From: Xenophilus aerolatus
GTDB taxonomy: Bacteria; Pseudomonadota; Gammaproteobacteria; Burkholderiales; Burkholderiaceae_C
Length of the DNA: 64,000 nucleotides
Reading direction: 5' to 3'
Assembly (NCBI GenBank): GCA_029968055.1
Contig: JASCNX010000001.1
Coordinates: 682,001 to 746,000, forward strand
The notes under the pieces were generated by a model that saw only the letters and a list, made by a program, of their open reading frames with translations, did not search any database and had not been told where the DNA came from. A program made the position numbers and the translations under genes. Below, in pieces: positions 10,989 through 20,080 of the stretch (within the stretch, counting starts at the first letter, position 1; every line of letters begins with the position of its first letter).

Positions 10989-11084
10989 CCCACCGATCGG
11001 ACGCGCATTCGAGCGTCGCCGATGTCAGACAAGAATGTAACTTTTTGTCAGACGGGCGACTTGGCCGGGTATGGCTGCCGATCG

Positions 11085-11381
11085 TTAGCGCGCCTTCGGC
11101 ACCGAGGCCAGGGCCAGCGCGTGCACGTCGTCGTCCTTGGCCAGCGCGGCCGTGGCGGGCGGCACGCCGTCGCCGCAGACGACCGCCGCCATCGCCTTGC
11201 GCGGGCACAGGCCCATGCAGCGTGTACGCAACAGTTTCAGCTTGTCGGGACCGTCGGACGCCTTGTGCTTGAGCTCCCGCATCGCCGCCTTGGCGGTCAG
11301 CGACTTCGGGCCGTTGTCGCGTTTCTCGCAATCGGTGCACAGCAGGATGAGGCGCGTGAAGCGCGCGGGTTCGAGGTCCAT
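11085..11381 (-). CDS. Small (2Fe-2S) ferredoxin-like protein
   Basis: A 98-residue protein with cysteines placed as in thioredoxin-like [2Fe-2S] ferredoxins: LLCTDC near the start, then TRCMGLCPR around residue 55 and a further VVCGDGV. Residues beginning LKLLRTRCMGLCP form the conserved core. The partner redox enzyme is unknown. The start at 11381 was chosen because MDLEPARFTRLILLC begins the domain; the frame is open to an ATG at 11459, which would add 26 low-complexity residues. Confidence 0.65.
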   Translation of the reverse strand: MDLEPARFTRLILLCTDCEKRDNGPKSLTAKAAMRELKHKASDGPDKLKLLRTRCMGLCPRKAMAAVVCGDGVPPATAALAKDDDVHALALASVPKAR

Positions 11382-11557
11382 GCGGCCAGTGAGCCACGCA
11401 CCGGCCGCCGCGCATGCAGGCCGAGGCGCCGAGTGCGCGCCGCCCGGCACCGGGGGCACCGGCCGCGGTGCTGCACAATCGTTGGAGAAGGGACGCGGGG
11501 CTGCCTTCCAGGCGAGCTGCCCGACGCTTCCACGCCCAACCCCGCCCGAGGAGACGC

Positions 11558-14368
11558 ATGCGCCGCATCAACACGATGCAGGGTCGATTGATGTTGATCG
11601 CATCGGTGGCCATCCTGCCGCTGGCGCTGGTGTGCGGCGCCGCGCTGAACGCGCTGCTGCAGTCCCAGTACGCGCAGACCCAGGCCTCCACCCTGGGCGT
11701 CGCGCGGGCCGTCGCCACCGCCGTCGACAGCGAAATGCGCCTGACGATCGCCACCCTCGACGCCCTGGCCCTGACCGAGCCCATGGGCGCCACCGCGCCC
11801 GAGGGCCTGGAGGCGGCCCGCGAGCTGGCGGCCGCGGTGCGCCGATCGCATCCGGAGTGGGCCGCGCTGCTGCTGGCCGCGCCCGACGGACGCGTGCTGT
11901 TCAACACCGAGCGCGGCACGGGTGATGCGGTGGAGCGTGTGGTCGAGCGCGACAGCCTGGAGCAGGTGCTGCGCACGGGGCAACCCGCCGTCGGACCGAT
12001 GGTGCCGGGCCCTTATGAAGGCCGCGTGGCCTTCGCCGTGCGTGTTCCGGTGCGGCGCGAAGGTGCCACTGTGCGCGTGCTGACGGCCGTCGTGCGGCCC
12101 GAGGCGATCAGCGCCGTGCTGCAGCGCCAGCGCATTCCCGAGGGCTGGTCGGTCTCGGTGTTCGACTCGCGGGAGCGGCGCGTGGCCCGCAATATCGATG
12201 AAGAACGGCTGCGCGGCAGTCCGCCGAGCGCCAGCCTGAAGGCGATCCTCAACGAGATGGGCGAGGCCCGCAACGCCGTCGGCCGCTCGGTGAACGTCGA
12301 GGGTGTGCGCTCCCAGACCGCGGTGGCGCGCATGGAGTCGACGCCCTGGTTCGTCGTGCTCGGTGTGCCCCTGTCGGTGGCCGAGGCGGCCTTTCGCCGC
12401 AGCGTGCTGGCCTACGGGAGCGGGCTGCTGTTCTCGCTGCTGTTCGGTGCTCTGGCGGCCTGGTGGATCGCGCGCGGCGTGACCCGCCCCATCGCCCGGC
12501 TCGGCCAGCAGGCCGGCGCGCTGGGCCGCGGCCAGGCGCTGCTGGGGCTCGATCCCTCGGGCGTGCCCGAAGTGGATGCGGTGGCCGAGGCCTTGGGCGC
12601 GGCCGCGGCGCAGCACCGGCTCAACGAGGCCGAGCGCGAGGAGCTGCTGCGCGCCGAACGGCGCGCGCGCGGCATGGCGCAGGCGGCCGAGCAGCGCTTG
12701 GCGCGGCTGGTCAGAGCCAGCGCGGCACTGTCGCAGTCGCTGGAAGAGGAGTCCACGCTGGCCGCCATCGCCCAGGTGATCGTGCCCGACGTGGGCGACC
12801 TGTGCCGCATCGACCTGCTCGACGAGCACGGGGTGCTGCAGCGCAAGCTGACGCACCATTTCGACCCGGCCCGCGCGGCCGCGATCGCCCATATGGTGAC
12901 CATGCGCCAGGCGCCGTCCGATGCGCCGGGTTCCTTCCCCTGGGCCATCGCCACCGGCCAGACCTTCCTGCGCAACATCGACGATTCGGATCTGCCCGGC
13001 GCGCTCGACCCGCAGCTGCGCGAGTTCGTGCGAGCCTTGGGCATCACCGCCGGCTGCATCGTGCCGCTGGTGGCGCGCGGCCGCACCATCGGCGCCATGG
13101 CCGTGCTGCAGGCCGAATCCGGCCGGCGCTTCTCGGCCGACGACGGCACGCTGATCCAGGAGGTGGCGCAGCGTGCCGCGCTGGCGCTGGACAACGTGCG
13201 CCTGCTCGCGCAGGCGCGCACCGCCCAGAAGGCGGCGGAGGACGCCAACCAGGCCAAGGACGAGTTCCTCGCCATGCTGGGCCATGAACTGCGCAACCCG
13301 CTGGCGCCGATGGCGCTGGCCCTGCAGCTGATGCAGCGGCGCGATGCGCAGGCCTTCCCGCGCGAGAGGCAGATCATCGACCGGCAGGTGCGCCACCTCT
13401 CGCGCATGGTGGACGACCTGCTGGACGTCTCGCGCATCGTCTCCGGCAAGATCGTGCTGCGGCCCGAGGCGGTGGACCTGCGCGACGTGGTGGCGCGCGC
13501 GCTGGAACTCACCCTGCCGGCGCTGCAGCAGCGTGGCGAGATGCCCGAGGTGAAGCTGCCGGCCGAGCCGGTCGTGGTGCACGGCGATCCGCTGCGCCTG
13601 GCCCAGATCGTGGGCAACCTGCTGAACAACGCCGCCAAGTTCACCGAGCCCGGCCGCGCGATCCGCGTGGTGCTGTCGGTCGACGCCTTGATGCGCGAGC
13701 CGCAGGCCGTGTTGCAGGTGATCGACGAGGGCATCGGCATCGCGCCCGATCTGCTGCCGCAGGTCTTCGAACGATTCGTGCAGGGCCAGCAGCCGCTGCA
13801 GCGCGCGGCCGGCGGGCTGGGCCTGGGGCTGGCGATCGCGCAAAGCCTGGCGCGGCTGCACGGCGGCGCCATCGGCGTGCGCAGCGACGGCGTGGGGCAG
13901 GGCAGTACCTTCGAGTTGCGTCTGCCGCTGCAGGCGGGCGCCGCGGTGTCGGTGGACGCCGCCGCGCCGGTGGCGGCGTCGGGCCGTACGCTCGCGCTGC
14001 TGGTGGTCGACGACAACCGCGATGCGGCCGACGCGCTCGCCAGCTGGCTCGAACTCGAGGGGCATCGGGTGCGCACCGCGTACTCGGCCGAGGAGGCGCT
14101 GGCGGCGCTGGCCGAAGCCCCGGCCGACGGTGCGGTGGTCGACATCGGGCTGCCGGGCATGAGCGGCCATGCGCTGGCGACCCAACTGCGCAGCCACGCC
14201 GTGACCGCCGGCATGGCCCTGATCGCGCTGACCGGCTACGGCCGCGAGGCCGACCGACGCAAGGCGCTGGAGGCCGGCTTCGACGACCACTTCGCCAAGC
14301 CGGCGCAGGTGGAGATCCTGCTGGCGCGGCTGGTGGAACTGGACGCCCAACGCCGTTCGCCACCGTGA
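11558..14368 (+). CDS. Membrane hybrid sensor histidine kinase
   Basis: A 936-residue hybrid two-component sensor. In order: a transmembrane segment (about residues 10-30), a periplasmic double-Cache-like sensor region (about 30-285), a second transmembrane segment (LLFSLLFGALAAWWIA, about 290-310), a short HAMP-like linker, a GAF domain (about 395-550), HisKA with phospho-accepting H576 in LGHELRNPL, HATPase_c (N-box NLLNNAAKF, G-boxes DEGIGIA and GLGLGLAI) and a receiver domain with phospho-acceptor D862 in VVDIGLPGMSG. GAGGAGA precedes the ATG. No response regulator with an output domain is adjacent, so the target is unknown. Confidence 0.9.
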   Translation: MRRINTMQGRLMLIASVAILPLALVCGAALNALLQSQYAQTQASTLGVARAVATAVDSEMRLTIATLDALALTEPMGATAPEGLEAARELAAAVRRSHPEWAALLLAAPDGRVLFNTERGTGDAVERVVERDSLEQVLRTGQPAVGPMVPGPYEGRVAFAVRVPVRREGATVRVLTAVVRPEAISAVLQRQRIPEGWSVSVFDSRERRVARNIDEERLRGSPPSASLKAILNEMGEARNAVGRSVNVEGVRSQTAVARMESTPWFVVLGVPLSVAEAAFRRSVLAYGSGLLFSLLFGALAAWWIARGVTRPIARLGQQAGALGRGQALLGLDPSGVPEVDAVAEALGAAAAQHRLNEAEREELLRAERRARGMAQAAEQRLARLVRASAALSQSLEEESTLAAIAQVIVPDVGDLCRIDLLDEHGVLQRKLTHHFDPARAAAIAHMVTMRQAPSDAPGSFPWAIATGQTFLRNIDDSDLPGALDPQLREFVRALGITAGCIVPLVARGRTIGAMAVLQAESGRRFSADDGTLIQEVAQRAALALDNVRLLAQARTAQKAAEDANQAKDEFLAMLGHELRNPLAPMALALQLMQRRDAQAFPRERQIIDRQVRHLSRMVDDLLDVSRIVSGKIVLRPEAVDLRDVVARALELTLPALQQRGEMPEVKLPAEPVVVHGDPLRLAQIVGNLLNNAAKFTEPGRAIRVVLSVDALMREPQAVLQVIDEGIGIAPDLLPQVFERFVQGQQPLQRAAGGLGLGLAIAQSLARLHGGAIGVRSDGVGQGSTFELRLPLQAGAAVSVDAAAPVAASGRTLALLVVDDNRDAADALASWLELEGHRVRTAYSAEEALAALAEAPADGAVVDIGLPGMSGHALATQLRSHAVTAGMALIALTGYGREADRRKALEAGFDDHFAKPAQVEILLARLVELDAQRRSPP

Positions 14369-14450
14369 GCCTTCGGCGCGGCGCCGGTCCGCCGTGCCCG
14401 TGCGGCATGCGGCGGCAGCAGCCGCACGGCGGGCCGATCCGCCGCGCCGG

Positions 14451-16097
14451 TCAGTCGGTGAACGAGCGCACCGCCAGCGGCAGGCTCGGCGCCTCCCAGC
14501 GGTAATCGGGAGCCAGCACGTCGCGCTCGGTGCGCAGGCCGCTCCAGCGCAGTGCCAGCAGATCGGCCAGCGTCCAGCCGGCCCAGTCGGCGCGGAAGGG
14601 CCGCAAGGCCGCTTCGGCCGGCGGCGGCGCACCGGCGGGCAGCGGCTGGTTGCGCCACACCACGGCCGGGATGCGGTAGCCCGACTCGGTGCTGGGGCTG
14701 TGGCCGGCGCGGTCGCTGCCATGGCCCACTTCCTGGCCATGGTCCGACAGGTACATCCAGGCGCGGTAGCCGTCGGTGCGGCCCACGGTGCGTGTGAGCT
14801 GCAGCATCTCGGCCACCACGAAGTCGTGGTACAGCAGCGCGGCGTCGTACTCCTGCCGGAAGCGCCGCACCCAGGCGGAGCGGCCGCTCTTCGCCATGTC
14901 GGATTCCACGGCGTCCACCTCGTCGTCGAAAGGGTTCTGGCCCGGCGGAAAACGCAGCGTGTAGTGCGGGTGCGCGCCCAGCAGGTGCACGACGATCAGC
15001 TTGCGCTCGGCCGGGTCCTCCAGCGCTTCCTGCACGCAATCGAGCAGCTCGCTGTCGAGCGAGGCGCTGGCGCGGCCGGGCGTGCGGTTCACGATGTCGA
15101 CCACGTCGGCCAGGCGCGCGTGCTGCTGCTCGATGGCCACGTCGTCGTGGTTGCTCATCCACCAAGTCTTGTAGCCGGCGGCGCGGGCCATGGCCAGCAG
15201 GTGCTGCGGATCGGCGCCGTCGGGCTCGCCGAAGGCGAACAGGTTGCGCAGCGCGGGCAGGGTGCTGGCATCGACCGACCAGGCGTTGCGCAGCACCGTG
15301 AGCTGCTCGCCCAGCTGCCGCTGCTGGGCCTGCAGCCGCGGCGTGGTGGCGCGCCGGTAGCCGTACAGGCCCAGGTTGTCGCGGTTGATGCTGTCGGTGA
15401 TGACCAGCACCACCGTCGACGGCCCCTCGCGCGCGATCACCGGCGCCGCGGCGCGGGCACGGGCGAGGGCCGCGTCACGCACCCGCTGCTGGTCGGCCCA
15501 GCCGGCGCGCAGGGTGTCGACTTGCGACTGCCAGCCGCTCCAGAACAGCACCGGGTGCAGTCGGCGCCAGGGCTTGCTCGCATAGGCTGCGCCCGCCACC
15601 AGCAGCATCAGCGCGACGCCGGCTGCGGCCCAGCGCGACAGCGGCGCTGCGGGGCCGCGCCGTCCGCGTGCCGCAAGCTGCCAGGCGCATGCACCGGCGG
15701 CCAGCACGGCCAGCAGCCACAGCAGCGCGGTGCGCCAATGCATCGCCAGGTACTCGGCGCTCTCGCGCGGGTTGGTGTTGGCGGCGGCGCCGAGCACCAG
15801 CGCGCCGTCGGGCGCCGAACGGTAGGTGTCGAGCAGGTAGGCCCGCACCACCCCGTCGAGCGCGAAGGCCAGCACCCAGGCCATGACCGCCGCCTGCCGC
15901 AGGCGGTGCATGCCGGCGCTGCGTACCGGCCAGCACAGCCAGGCCAGCAGCGGCAGCGCAAGAACGAGCAACTGCGCGACGCGCCGCCCGTCGTGGCCCA
16001 GCACGATCACGCTGGCCAGCAGGGCCGCGAGCGCACCGAGCGCGGGCCAGAAGCGTCGGGAAGAGGCAGCCGGGCCGGTGGTGGGGAGGGTGACCAT
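14451..16097 (-). CDS. EptA/OpgE-like membrane sulfatase-fold transferase
   Basis: About 548 residues: several N-terminal membrane helices (to about residue 175) and a C-terminal periplasmic alkaline-phosphatase/sulfatase domain as in phosphoethanolamine transferases. Recognisable parts are the metal/nucleophile strand VVLVITDSINRDNLGLYGY, a HLLGAHPHY histidine segment and SDHGQEVG. In the usual strand a Glu precedes the nucleophile Thr/Ser (GET or GES); here it is TDS (D235, S236). It probably modifies a surface glycan or lipid, substrate unknown. Starts at 16145, 16127 and 16097 are all in frame and none has a good ribosome site; 16097 puts the first helix close to the N-terminus. Confidence 0.75.
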   Translation of the reverse strand: MVTLPTTGPAASSRRFWPALGALAALLASVIVLGHDGRRVAQLLVLALPLLAWLCWPVRSAGMHRLRQAAVMAWVLAFALDGVVRAYLLDTYRSAPDGALVLGAAANTNPRESAEYLAMHWRTALLWLLAVLAAGACAWQLAARGRRGPAAPLSRWAAAGVALMLLVAGAAYASKPWRRLHPVLFWSGWQSQVDTLRAGWADQQRVRDAALARARAAAPVIAREGPSTVVLVITDSINRDNLGLYGYRRATTPRLQAQQRQLGEQLTVLRNAWSVDASTLPALRNLFAFGEPDGADPQHLLAMARAAGYKTWWMSNHDDVAIEQQHARLADVVDIVNRTPGRASASLDSELLDCVQEALEDPAERKLIVVHLLGAHPHYTLRFPPGQNPFDDEVDAVESDMAKSGRSAWVRRFRQEYDAALLYHDFVVAEMLQLTRTVGRTDGYRAWMYLSDHGQEVGHGSDRAGHSPSTESGYRIPAVVWRNQPLPAGAPPPAEAALRPFRADWAGWTLADLLALRWSGLRTERDVLAPDYRWEAPSLPLAVRSFTD

Positions 16098-16262
16098 GTG
16101 GGCCGGGATTCTGCCGAGTGGCGCCATGCGGCCGCCCCCAATCACCCCGCTGCGCCGGGGAGATGGCGCGATCGGCGTATGCGCGGTGGTGCCAATCGGC
16201 GCCCGCGGTCGGGCGCCCCCTCACGGCGAACCGGCCTGGCCCGCCCAGGATGCCGGTTCGGC

Positions 16263-17144
16263 TCAGGCGATTTCCGGCGCGAGGGTGTGCAGCGGAATGT
16301 CGCGCGCCGTGGCCAGCGCATCGAGCGCGGCGCGCGACTGGCCCGCGAGCCAGGCGGCGATGGCGCGGTGCGTCGCGGGGTCTGCCATGTCGGCCGTCGG
16401 CAGGCCGGCCGCTTCGCACAGCCGTGCCGCGAAATGCGGCTCCAGCGCTGCCACGGCCACGCGGCCGTCGGCGCAGGGATAGACGCGGTAGCCCGCATGC
16501 GCGCCGCCGACGGCGCCGGTGGGCACCGTCAGGCCCCAGGTGCGCGGCAGGGCGAGCCACTGGGCGGCATCGTTGAGGGCCACCTCGTGGTGCACGCCAC
16601 GGCCCGTGGCGCGCGCCTGGATCACGGCCTGCAGCACGGCCTCGCTCGCAAGCAGGGCGCCACCCATGTCGGCGTAGAGCGTGGGCGGCAGCGCGGTGCC
16701 GGTCACGAGGCCGGCGTCGGCCAGGTAGGTGAGGTCGTGGCCCGGCTCCTCGGCGCGCGCGCCGGCCGCGCCGACGATGGCCACCTGCGACAGCTGCGGA
16801 TGGCGCTGCCGAAGGCTTGCGGGGTCGAGGCCGAGCTTGGCCAGCGCGGAAGGCCTGAAGGACGTCAGCAGCACGTCGGTGTCGGCGAGCGCCTGGTGCA
16901 GCGCGGCCTGGCCGTCGGCCCGCTTCAGGTCCACCGTGCGCACGTCGATGCCGGCGTGCAGCGCGGCATAGGCGGCGGTGTTGTAGTGCCGCATGGGGTC
17001 ACCGGCCGGCGGTTCGAACTTGAGGCACTCGGCGCCCATCGCGCGGCAGCGCATCAGTGCCGCCGGACCGGGCAGGTTGAGCGCCAGGCTCAGCACGCGC
17101 ACGCCGCCCAGTGGCTGGAACGATGGCTTCGGGGTGGCGGACAT
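16263..17144 (-). CDS. CaiB/BaiF-family protein, alpha-methylacyl-CoA racemase-like
   Basis: A 293-residue family III CoA-transferase fold protein. It is shorter than CoA transferases (about 400) and than racemases (about 360). Residues aligned by eye with the racemase catalytic set are kept: H136 in GHDLTYLADAG, D159 in YADMGG and E235 in AALEPHF. This favours 2-methylacyl-CoA epimerisation over CoA transfer. The start at 17144 is preferred because GGAGA lies ten bases upstream; an ATG five codons earlier is also in frame. It is divergent from the dienoyl-CoA-reductase-like gene, so both may act on branched or unsaturated acyl-CoAs. Confidence 0.78.
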   Translation of the reverse strand: MSATPKPSFQPLGGVRVLSLALNLPGPAALMRCRAMGAECLKFEPPAGDPMRHYNTAAYAALHAGIDVRTVDLKRADGQAALHQALADTDVLLTSFRPSALAKLGLDPASLRQRHPQLSQVAIVGAAGARAEEPGHDLTYLADAGLVTGTALPPTLYADMGGALLASEAVLQAVIQARATGRGVHHEVALNDAAQWLALPRTWGLTVPTGAVGGAHAGYRVYPCADGRVAVAALEPHFAARLCEAAGLPTADMADPATHRAIAAWLAGQSRAALDALATARDIPLHTLAPEIA

Positions 17145-17346
17145 GCGGGGCGTCTCCATCGGTGGTCGTGGCCGTCGTGGCTGCGGGCGTGTGTTCGGCC
17201 GGCGCTAGGGCCGATCCGGCCCGGCATCGGGCGCTCCATTGTCGCCATCGGCGCGATCCGGATTGAGCCGGATTTGACAAGCGCCGCGGCGGGGCGCCCG
17301 CTAGCATGGCCTGCGTACCGACCCACCCAAACCCACAGGAGACACC

Positions 17347-18249
17347 ATGTTCGATTCCCAACTCATGCGCGGGCAGCGCATCCTCGTCACCGGCGGCGGC
17401 ACCGGCCTGGGCAAGGCCATGGCCGAGCGGCTGCTCGGGCTGGGCGCCGACATCGCGATCTGCGGCCGCCGCCAGTCGGTGTGCGAGGAGACGGCCGCGC
17501 AATGGCGCACGCAGTTCCCGGGGCGGCGCATCGATACCTTCGGCGTCGATATCCGCATCGCGCAGTCGGTGGAGGAGATGGTCGAGTCGCTGTGGCAAAG
17601 CGGCGGCCTCACCGGGCTCATCAACAACGCGGCGGGCAACTTCGTGTCGCCGACGGAGGCGCTGTCGTCGCGCGGCTTCGACGCCGTGGCCAACATCGTC
17701 TTCCACGGCACCTTCTACGTCACGCAGGCGGTGGGCAAGCGCTGGATCGCCGATACGCGCGTCGGCAAGTGGAAGGCCGGCGACCCGATGCGCAGCGTGA
17801 TGAGCATCATCGTGACCTGGGTCGACAACGGCGGCCCCTACGTCGTGCCCTCGGCCATGAGCAAGGCCGGCATCGAGGTCATGACCAAGTCGCTGGCGGT
17901 GGAATGGGCCCGCTGGGGCGTGCGGCTGAACTGCATCGGCCCGGGCGAGATCCCGACCGAGGGCATGAGCAAGCGCCTGAACCCCGGCGAGGAGCCCGGC
18001 GCGCAGACGAAGAAGCTCAACCCGCAGGGCCGCGTGGGCGAGATGCGCGAGTTGCAGAACCTCGCCACCTTCCTCATGGCGCCGGGCCAGTGCGACTGGC
18101 TCACCGGCCAGAGCATCATGATGGACGGCGGCCAGGCGCTGGCCACCGGCGGCAACTTCTACGAGCTGCGCCAGTGGAGCGACGCCGACTGGCTGGCCGC
18201 GCGCGAACGCATCGAGGCGCAGAACCAGAAGGACAAGGCGCAGCGCTGA
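17347..18249 (+). CDS. SDR oxidoreductase, 2,4-dienoyl-CoA reductase-like
   Basis: A 300-residue short-chain dehydrogenase. The nucleotide loop TGGGTGLG starts at residue 15 and NNAAGN lies at 93-98. The canonical YxxxK is replaced by S169-A-M-S-K173 followed by AG, as in the peroxisomal/mitochondrial 2,4-dienoyl-CoA reductase branch, where the tyrosine function is moved. The C-terminal LTGQSIMMDGGQAL is typical. It would reduce a dienoyl- or enoyl-CoA with NADPH. AGGAGA precedes the ATG. The 202-base gap to the divergent racemase-like gene presumably holds both promoters. Confidence 0.85.
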   Translation: MFDSQLMRGQRILVTGGGTGLGKAMAERLLGLGADIAICGRRQSVCEETAAQWRTQFPGRRIDTFGVDIRIAQSVEEMVESLWQSGGLTGLINNAAGNFVSPTEALSSRGFDAVANIVFHGTFYVTQAVGKRWIADTRVGKWKAGDPMRSVMSIIVTWVDNGGPYVVPSAMSKAGIEVMTKSLAVEWARWGVRLNCIGPGEIPTEGMSKRLNPGEEPGAQTKKLNPQGRVGEMRELQNLATFLMAPGQCDWLTGQSIMMDGGQALATGGNFYELRQWSDADWLAARERIEAQNQKDKAQR

Positions 18250-18268
18250 AGGCGCGCGCCGGGCGGGT

Positions 18269-19510
18269 TCAGCGCGGCACCGCCGCCGCGCCCACCACCC
18301 GGGCGCGCCCGGCGCCGGCACCGGCCAGGGCGAGCACGACGCCGATGGCGACGAAGAGCAGGGCGCTGGCGTGAAAGCTCCCGGTCCACGCGCGCATCAG
18401 GCCGACCAGCATCGGGCCGGCGGCCGCGACCAGGTAGCCGACACCCTGCGCCATGCCCGACAGCTGCGCCGCGACGCGCGCATCGGGCGAGCGCATCACG
18501 ATCAGGGTCAGCGCCAACGCGAAAGTGCCCCCTTGCGCCACGCCGAGCAGCACCGCCCACAGCCACACCGTGGGCAGCGGCGCGAACATGGCGCCCAGCA
18601 GCGCCGCGACGGTGAGCGCCGTCAAGCCGACGGCCAGGCCGATCTGGTGGCGCTGACGTTGCGCCAGCGCGGGCGTGACGAGGCAGACCGGCACCTGCAC
18701 GAGCACCGAGAGCGACACCACGAAGCCCGCCGTCGCTGCCGCCAGTCCGCGCTCGCGCAGGATGGGTGCCAGCCAGCCCATCACCGAGTACGCCAGCGCA
18801 GACTGCAGGCCCATGAACAAGGTCACCTGCCAGGCGAGCCGGTCGGTCCACAGGCCGCGCACGCGGTAGTCGGCACCTCCGCGCTCCGGGCCGGCGGGCA
18901 GGGCGAACGGCGCCCAGAGGAACAGTGCCACGGCCGCTGGCACCGCCCACATGGCCAGTGCGCCCGCCCAGTCGGTGCCCAGGGCATGCTGCAAGGGCAC
19001 CGTCAGGCCCGCGCCGCTGGCCGCGCCGCCGCACACGGCCATGGTGTACAGGCCCATCATCAGCGCCGGGCGGCGTTCGAAGTCGCGCTTGACCAGCGCC
19101 GACAGCAGCACGTTGGCCGCCGCGATGCCCGCCCCCGCCAGCGCCGACGCCAGGAACAGCACCGGCACCTGCGCCGTGCCGCGCAGTGCGGTGCCGACCG
19201 TGATCAACACCATGCAGGCCAGCAGCGTGCGCTCGATGCCGACGCGGCGCCCCAGCCAGGGCGCGACCATGGCGAAGGCACCCAGGCAGATCACCGGCAG
19301 CGTGGTCAATGCACTCGCCGCGGCGGCCGACATGCCGGTGCCCGCCACGATGTCGGGCAGCACCACCGACAGGCTCGAGAACACCGGCCGCAGGTTGAAG
19401 GCGATCAGCACGATCGCCACGCCGAGCATCAGGAGGCTGGGGCCCGAGCGGATGGGCAAGGCGGCCGTGGGTCGGACAGGGTGGGCGGTGGGAGCGTGAT
19501 CGGCGGGCAT
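18269..19510 (-). CDS. MFS transporter of the CynX/NimT family
   Basis: A 413-residue inner-membrane transporter with about 12 hydrophobic segments. The first helix VAIVLIAFNLRPVFSSL with its NLRP motif is the hallmark of the CynX/NimT (cyanate/nitroimidazole) branch. WLGRRVGIERTLL is the loop 2-3 motif. The substrate is unknown; members export or import small organic anions and drugs. The start at 19510 (MPADHAP) was chosen over 19549, which would add 13 Cys/Arg-rich residues. It converges with the SDR gene, 19 bases apart. Confidence 0.85.
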   Translation of the reverse strand: MPADHAPTAHPVRPTAALPIRSGPSLLMLGVAIVLIAFNLRPVFSSLSVVLPDIVAGTGMSAAAASALTTLPVICLGAFAMVAPWLGRRVGIERTLLACMVLITVGTALRGTAQVPVLFLASALAGAGIAAANVLLSALVKRDFERRPALMMGLYTMAVCGGAASGAGLTVPLQHALGTDWAGALAMWAVPAAVALFLWAPFALPAGPERGGADYRVRGLWTDRLAWQVTLFMGLQSALAYSVMGWLAPILRERGLAAATAGFVVSLSVLVQVPVCLVTPALAQRQRHQIGLAVGLTALTVAALLGAMFAPLPTVWLWAVLLGVAQGGTFALALTLIVMRSPDARVAAQLSGMAQGVGYLVAAAGPMLVGLMRAWTGSFHASALLFVAIGVVLALAGAGAGRARVVGAAAVPR

Positions 19511-19592
19511 GCGGCCGGCGATCCTGCCACAGGCACCACATCGGTGCACACGCAGGGGCCGAAGTCCGCGTTGCCGGTCGGGCCGCAGAAGC

Positions 19593-19844
19593 TCAGGTGC
19601 GCGGCTTGCCGGGCAGGTCGCCTTCCTTCAGGCGGCGGCCGACCAACACTTCGCCGGTGTCGCGGTTGACGCGCCCCACCTGCGTGCCGTCCGCCAGGCG
19701 CAGTGCACATTGCGCGTCCTCGGTCGCCGGCCCGTCGCCGGTCAGTTCGGCGCCCACCGTGAGGCGCAAGGCGGGCGGGAACATCGACAGCGGGTAGGTG
19801 CGGAAGGCGCGGCCCCACATCCAGCTCTTCTTCGGGTCTTGCAT
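19593..19844 (-). CDS. Small hypothetical protein
   Basis: An 83-residue soluble protein. It has a plausible composition and a strand-turn pattern (CALRLADGTQVGRVNRDTGEVLVGRR), but no family was recognised. Starts at residues 1, 9 and 21 are all possible. It stands alone between the MFS gene, 82 bases away, and the divergent cysE. Function unknown. Confidence 0.5.
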   Translation of the reverse strand: MQDPKKSWMWGRAFRTYPLSMFPPALRLTVGAELTGDGPATEDAQCALRLADGTQVGRVNRDTGEVLVGRRLKEGDLPGKPRT

Positions 19845-20080
19845 GGTGGCGAGTATGCGGCGGCATCGGCGATGCGGTCATGGGGGCGGGCGAGCCGGCC
19901 GACGGCGCGCACCGCGGCTGGGTCGGGCCACCACGCGCCTGCGCCCGGTGCAAGAAGCTATGCTTTTGGCCATCGCCGCGGCGGCCCTGCGGCCTCGCCA
20001 TCCACGGCGGCGCCTGCAGCGTCGGCCCAGCCGTGCGATGCTCGCCGCAGGAGCCGACACCCACATCACAAGGCCTTGCC

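Noticed and set aside
11297-14740. An 1147-codon minus-strand frame opposite the histidine kinase
   Set aside because: Composition is His/Arg/Gln/Gly-rich low complexity with no domains, as expected for antisense of a GC-rich gene; the plus-strand kinase is certain.
14394-18374. A 1326-codon plus-strand frame crossing several genes
   Set aside because: Opposes two clear minus-strand genes and overlaps the SDR in another frame; no recognisable domain.
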